A DNA stretch of 64,000 nucleotides, taken from JAJYSO01 sp964579505 (GTDB lineage: Bacteria > Bacteroidota > Bacteroidia > Flavobacteriales > Flavobacteriaceae). The DNA lies in contig CAZOGC010000004.1 of assembly GCA_964579505.1 (NCBI GenBank), forward strand, positions 124,001-188,000, written 5' to 3'. Below, one piece after another: positions 60,055 through 64,000 of the stretch (position 1 is its first letter; the number at the start of each line of letters is the position of its first letter). The notes under the pieces were generated by a model. That model worked only from the letters and a program-made list of their open reading frames with translations, was not told the origin of the DNA and searched no databases. The translations under genes were made by a program, and so were the position numbers.

Positions 60055-61899
60055 ATGTACAAAAAAATAACTACTTTAATTATAACTTTTCTTGTTTTAT
60101 GGTGTGTGTTTCCGCAGCAATCGGTTGCGCAAAAGACTACTTTTACCTTAGGAGATAGCACTTTTTTACTCAATGGAAAACCTTTTCAGATTATCTCAGG
60201 CGAATTGCATTATAGTCGAATTCCGGAAGCGTATTGGAGAGACCGGCTGCATAAAGCAAAAGCTATGGGGTTAAACGCGGTGAGTATTTATATGATGTGG
60301 AATATGCACGAGCCCAAGCGCGGAGAATGGGATTTTTCGGGGCGTGAAGATGTGCGTCATTTTGTAAAACTGGCGCAAGAGGAGGGGGTGTATGTTATTT
60401 TGCGTCCCGGGCCATATGTCTGTGCAGAATGGGATTTTGGCGGTTTTCCGTGGTGGTTGCTAAAAGACGAAACTATAAAAGTGCGCACGAGCGATCCGAA
60501 ATTTATGAAACCGGCTCGACAGTATTTATTGCGAGTAGGAAAAGAGTTAGCAGATTTGCAAATTACGAATGGCGGTCCTATTATTATGGTTCAGGTTGAA
60601 AATGAATACGGCTCTTTTGGTCATGATTTAGCGTATGAGCGCCAGATTGAAAAAGATTTAAAAGATGCCGGGTTTAACGTACCTTTTTTTACAGCTGACG
60701 GGGCTGGAGAAGGATATTTTAAAAATGCGGTATTGCCGGGTGTCCTTCCCGGAGGAAATGGCTCACCCAAACCGGAAGATTTTAAGAAACTGGTAAACAA
60801 ATATCACCATGGTAAAGGCCCTTACTTTGTGCCTGAACTTTATCCCGGGTGGTTAGACCATTGGGGAGAAAAATTTCAACGTGTTTCTACTCAAGGCGTG
60901 ATTAAAAATGTAAAAAGGTTACTGGATGCCGGTGTTTCTTTAAATTTATACATGTTTCACGGAGGTACTAATTTTGCCTTTATGAATGGCGCTAACTACA
61001 CCCAAAGTCGCCCTATTCAGCCAGATTTAACCAGCTATGATTACGATGCTCCGTTGAGTGAAGCAGGGGTACCTACCCAAAAATATAAAGCGTTGCGAAA
61101 CTTGTTGAAAAACTATTTACCAAAAGGAGAAAAATTACCTCCTATCCCTGAAACGCCCCATTTTATCAATATTCCTACGATTCGGTTAACCCAAGCTGCT
61201 GCGTTGTTTGATAACTTGCCCCAACCGGTTGTATCCGATTCTTTATTAACCATGGAAGAACTTAACCAGGGATATGGATATGTACTGTATCGTACGGTTT
61301 TTAAAAAGAATGAAAAAGGAGCGTTGCACATAAAAGGGTTGCGCGATTTTGCGCAGGTTTTTATTAATGGCAAACGCGTAGGCACGCTCAACCGAATGTT
61401 TAAGCAAAAAGAATTGCCTGTAAAAGTAAAAAAAGGCGATCGATTGGCCATTTTGGTTGAAAATTTAGGGCGTATCAATTATGGTCGTGGGTTGATGTAT
61501 AATCGTAAAGGAATTATTGGTGAAGTACAGTTTAATGGAAAAACACTTTCTGATTGGAAAATGTACTGTCTTCCGTTTAAGAACACCCAATCTTTTCAGT
61601 TTACTGAAAATACAGGTAAACTCACCTCGCCGGTTGTTTATAAAGGTACTTTTTGGCTAGATAAGACGGGTGATACTTTTTTAGATATGCGTCAATTTGG
61701 AAAGGGGGTTGTATTTGTAAACGGTCATAATTTGGGGCGTTATTGGGAAATGGGTCCTCAACAAACATTGTATTTACCGAGGCCTTGGCTGAAAGAAGGG
61801 GAAAATACAATTGTAATTTTTGAACAGCTTAAGAATGGATTGTATCAGGTTTCAGCAATTAATCATTCTATATTAGATGATTTGCAGGCTAAAAAATAA
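60055..61899 (+). CDS. Beta-galactosidase, glycoside hydrolase family 35
   Basis: A secreted or periplasmic glycosidase of 614 residues with a signal peptide (ends QQSVAQ). The acid/base glutamate is E184 in VQVENEYGSFG and the nucleophile E261 in VPELYPGWLDHWG; LRPGPYVCAEWDFGG is typical of GH35. C-terminal jelly-roll domains (about 400-600, with GVVFVNGHNLGRYWEMGPQ) follow. It is not inside a SusCD-type locus here, so the natural glycan is unknown. Confidence 0.94.
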   Translation: MYKKITTLIITFLVLWCVFPQQSVAQKTTFTLGDSTFLLNGKPFQIISGELHYSRIPEAYWRDRLHKAKAMGLNAVSIYMMWNMHEPKRGEWDFSGREDVRHFVKLAQEEGVYVILRPGPYVCAEWDFGGFPWWLLKDETIKVRTSDPKFMKPARQYLLRVGKELADLQITNGGPIIMVQVENEYGSFGHDLAYERQIEKDLKDAGFNVPFFTADGAGEGYFKNAVLPGVLPGGNGSPKPEDFKKLVNKYHHGKGPYFVPELYPGWLDHWGEKFQRVSTQGVIKNVKRLLDAGVSLNLYMFHGGTNFAFMNGANYTQSRPIQPDLTSYDYDAPLSEAGVPTQKYKALRNLLKNYLPKGEKLPPIPETPHFINIPTIRLTQAAALFDNLPQPVVSDSLLTMEELNQGYGYVLYRTVFKKNEKGALHIKGLRDFAQVFINGKRVGTLNRMFKQKELPVKVKKGDRLAILVENLGRINYGRGLMYNRKGIIGEVQFNGKTLSDWKMYCLPFKNTQSFQFTENTGKLTSPVVYKGTFWLDKTGDTFLDMRQFGKGVVFVNGHNLGRYWEMGPQQTLYLPRPWLKEGENTIVIFEQLKNGLYQVSAINHSILDDLQAKK

Positions 61900-61912
61900 A
61901 AAACAACCGCTG

Positions 61913-62350
61913 TTATTTTAGATAAAGGCATTTGCGCTGATAATCAATTACGGCGCGTCCTTTTTCTAGAATATCGGCACCAATAATACCGTGCACTACG
62001 CCCACTTCATGTTCGCTTAATGCTTGGTTAATATGGCTCATGTCAAACAAAACCAGGTCTATTTTGTGGTGTTTCCATTGGCCAATTTGCACGGTATTGT
62101 TCATAGAAACACGGGTAATCATATCAGAAGCCCCGGCTCCGGCAGCAATAATGTCGCTGTCTTCAGAAAATAAATTAAAATGGTTGGCTTCTTCGTTACC
62201 AATACAAGAATTAGATGCGCCGGTATCTAAGATAAAATCGCCTTCTACCCCATTTATACAGGCCTTTATGCCTAAATGATTGGTTAAAGTGGTAGATAGT
62301 TTGATGCGATGGTATTTTTTTTCTAATAAAAACTGACGTAAACTCGGCAT
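61913..62350 (-). CDS. Retropepsin-like aspartic protease
   Basis: A 145-residue protein with a single aspartic-protease half: GDFILDTGASNSCIG (catalytic Asp), a flap region and HGIIGADILEKGRAVIDYQ, fitting retropepsin-like clan AA proteins, which act as dimers. No signal peptide is seen. A minus-strand TATCTTTG box is present near 62370. The substrate is unknown. Confidence 0.83.
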   Translation of the reverse strand: MPSLRQFLLEKKYHRIKLSTTLTNHLGIKACINGVEGDFILDTGASNSCIGNEEANHFNLFSEDSDIIAAGAGASDMITRVSMNNTVQIGQWKHHKIDLVLFDMSHINQALSEHEVGVVHGIIGADILEKGRAVIDYQRKCLYLK

Positions 62351-62388
62351 TCGTATTTTTGCGACAAAGATAATTGAAGAATTTCATT

Positions 62389-62396
62389 TAATTTTG
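62389..62396 (+). promoter_or_regulatory. Candidate -7 box (TAATTTTG) for tatD
   Basis: Exact TAnnTTTG match 40 bases before tatD; another match (TATTTTTG) lies at 62354-62361. Neither has a TTG at usual spacing. Confidence 0.3.
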
Positions 62397-62436
62397 CAAT
62401 TCTGCAAATGGATTACCCTTATTTAAATATTGCGGC

Positions 62437-63210
62437 ATGACTTTTATAGAAACACATACCCATCTTTATAGCGAAGAATTTGATGCAGATAGAGAGGCGG
62501 TGGTTGAACGAGCATTAGCTATAGGAATTGATAAATTTTTCTTGCCGGCCATAGATTCAGCCTATACGAAACGCATGTATGCTTTTGAAAAGGCTTATCC
62601 GAAGCACACCTATCTGATGACCGGATTGCATCCGGTTTCTGTAGCAGAAAAAGATTATAAAAAAGAACTGGCTTGGGTTGAAAAAGCGCTAAACGAACGA
62701 AAATTTTATGCCATAGGAGAGATCGGCATCGATTTGCATTGGCATCCGGAAAGTCTTGCCGAGCAACAAGACGCTTTTCGTACACAGATACGTTGGGCCA
62801 AAGAGCGCGCATTGCCCATTGTTATTCATTGTAGAGATGCTTTTGATGAAGTTTTTGAAATCTTAGAAGCGGAAAAAGGAGCTGATTTGTGGGGAATTTT
62901 TCATTGTTTTACCGGAAATTTAGCACAAGCAAAACAAGCTGTTTCTCTAGGAATGAAGTTAGGAATTGGTGGAGTAGTGACTTTTAAGAATGGAAAAATA
63001 GACCGATTTTTACAAGAAATCCCACTACAAGAAATTGTGTTAGAAACAGATTCGCCATATTTGGCTCCTACTCCTTACCGAGGCAAACGCAATGAGAGCA
63101 GTTATTTATTACAAGTAGCTGAAAAATTGGCTTCTGTGTATGCGGTAGGATTAGATGAAATAGCGCAACAAACCACCCATAATGCCGAAGTTGTTTTTAA
63201 ACTGAAATAA
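62437..63210 (+). CDS. tatD: TatD-family DNase/metal-dependent hydrolase
   Basis: A 257-residue TIM-barrel hydrolase. Metal ligands are in ETHTHLYSEEFD, AIGEIGIDLHWH, PIVIHCRDAFDE, FHCFTGN and LETDSPYLAPTPYRGKRNE. Relatives are 3'-5' DNases and possibly D-aminoacyl-tRNA processing enzymes. It is followed 53 bases later by the asparaginase gene. Confidence 0.93.
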   Translation: MTFIETHTHLYSEEFDADREAVVERALAIGIDKFFLPAIDSAYTKRMYAFEKAYPKHTYLMTGLHPVSVAEKDYKKELAWVEKALNERKFYAIGEIGIDLHWHPESLAEQQDAFRTQIRWAKERALPIVIHCRDAFDEVFEILEAEKGADLWGIFHCFTGNLAQAKQAVSLGMKLGIGGVVTFKNGKIDRFLQEIPLQEIVLETDSPYLAPTPYRGKRNESSYLLQVAEKLASVYAVGLDEIAQQTTHNAEVVFKLK

Positions 63211-63263
63211 AATACGTTTTTGGCAGATTTAAATTTTTACTAGTGGCTAAATAAAAAATTACT

Positions 63264-64000
63264 ATGACAGAACGTGCTCGTATCTTACTCTTTTATACCG
63301 GCGGTACAATTGGTATGATTAAAGACTTTGAAACCGGAGCTTTAAAAGCTTTTGATTTTGATGACTTGCTGAAACATGTACCCGAATTAAAGTTGCTAGA
63401 GCACGAGATAGATACGTATAGTTTTGATGAACCCATAGACTCATCAAACATAAACCCAATACATTTGGCTCGTATTGCGTCGGTTATAGAAAAAAATTAT
63501 GAGCACTATGATGGGTTTGTTATTTTGCATGGAAGCGATACGATGGCGTATTCGGCTTCGGCATTGAGTTTTATGTTAGAAAATTTAGCTAAGCCGGTTA
63601 TTTTTACAGGATCTCAATTACCTATAGGGGATTTGCGAACCGATGCAAAAGAAAATTTGATTACAGCTATTCAACTGGCAGGATTACGTCATGACGGAAA
63701 AATGGTTATAACAGAAGTAGGGCTTTATTTTGAGTATAAACTGTATAGAGGGAACCGAAGTACTAAGATTAACTCAGAACATTTTAGAGCCTTTGCTTCG
63801 CCTAATTATCCTCCGTTAGCTGTCTCTGGTGTTAATTTAAAAGTAGATTATGCTTTGTTGAAGAAAGCCAATCAGAAGAAAAACTTAGAAGTACACCAGA
63901 CGCTAAACGATAATATTGCAATTTTAAAGCTCTTTCCGGGGATTAATAAACAAGTAGTAGCTGCTTTTTTTGCGGCAGAGGGGTTGCAAGGAGTAATTTT
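63264..64000 (+). CDS. ansA: Type I asparaginase, 3' end cut by window edge
   Basis: Hydrolyses L-asparagine to aspartate and ammonia. The ATG at 63264 opens a frame that is still open at the last base, so about 245 residues are visible of a usual roughly 340. The active-site threonine motifs are LFYTGGTIGMIKD and VILHGSDTMAYSASALS. FTGSQLPIGDLRTDAKENL also fits. The absence of a signal peptide points to the cytoplasmic type I enzyme. Confidence 0.93.
   Translation, partial: MTERARILLFYTGGTIGMIKDFETGALKAFDFDDLLKHVPELKLLEHEIDTYSFDEPIDSSNINPIHLARIASVIEKNYEHYDGFVILHGSDTMAYSASALSFMLENLAKPVIFTGSQLPIGDLRTDAKENLITAIQLAGLRHDGKMVITEVGLYFEYKLYRGNRSTKINSEHFRAFASPNYPPLAVSGVNLKVDYALLKKANQKKNLEVHQTLNDNIAILKLFPGINKQVVAAFFAAEGLQGVI

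Noticed and set aside
1..64000. CRISPR arrays, insertion sequences, prophage or toxin-antitoxin pairs
   Set aside because: No regularly spaced repeats, transposase or integrase motifs, or recognisable toxin-antitoxin genes were seen in any region.

Overview
The window reads as an ordinary, gene-dense piece of chromosome from a low-GC member of the Bacteroidota, most likely class Flavobacteriia. The evidence is the run mutY-ssb-gldE-gldD (gliding motility genes next to ssb), a PorP/SprF-type and a PorG-type outer-membrane protein (type IX secretion), the block pdxJ / CBS protein-nadK-porG-uppS-bamA-ompH-ompH-murI, a fused CcsBA cytochrome c maturation protein, and repeated use of the Bacteroidota -7 promoter box TAnnTTTG. 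Shine-Dalgarno sequences are mostly absent in front of genes.

Layout. 1-3.9 kb: a chloride channel cut by the window edge, recX, RNase G, a 29-residue basic protein and an HU-type protein. 4-10.4 kb: mutY, ssb, gldE, gldD, purine nucleoside phosphorylase, idi, bcp and manA. 10.4-15.1 kb: two tandem PiT phosphate transporters whose promoters share one operator-like motif at the same spacing. 15.2-17.8 kb: a shortened Nfu-type protein, PorP/SprF and murI. 17.8-25.1 kb: outer-membrane biogenesis operon (two OmpH/Skp chaperones, BamA, UppS, PorG-like protein, NAD kinase, CBS protein). 25.1-32.1 kb: pdxJ, a hydrolase, rpsO, pnp, tRNA-Leu, an M20 dipeptidase and a WD40 protein. 32.1-39.8 kb: a membrane-anchored MutS relative, DUF2461, a TruA-like synthase, a lipoprotein, a DUF151 nuclease, etfAB and the pyruvate dehydrogenase E1 beta subunit. 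39.8-42.4 kb: a small accessory patch (AAA/DUF4143 ATPase, an unknown gene, a broken ORF) beside tRNA-Pro and tRNA-Ser. 42.4-48.8 kb: CcsBA and a PadR-PspC-DUF2807 stress-type operon. 48.8-49.6 kb: the only long non-coding stretch. 49.6-56.4 kb: M1 peptidase, MFS exporter, NUMOD4-HNH protein, rnz, STAS-like protein, pyrB and pyrR. 56.5-60 kb: DUF454 protein and a ferredoxin / ferredoxin reductase / NifU / Mrp redox and Fe-S group. 60-64 kb: GH35 beta-galactosidase, retropepsin-like protease, tatD and asparaginase (cut by the right edge).

I found no CRISPR array, prophage, insertion sequence, secondary-metabolite cluster or obvious new defence system. The observations most worth checking are the shared PiT operator, the DUF2807 gene that reads through its own terminator, the Nfu protein without its CxxC domain, the overlooked 29-codon basic gene, and the non-coding 48.8-49.6 kb region that looks like a dispersed repeat. 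All family assignments come from reading motifs by eye; no database search was run.
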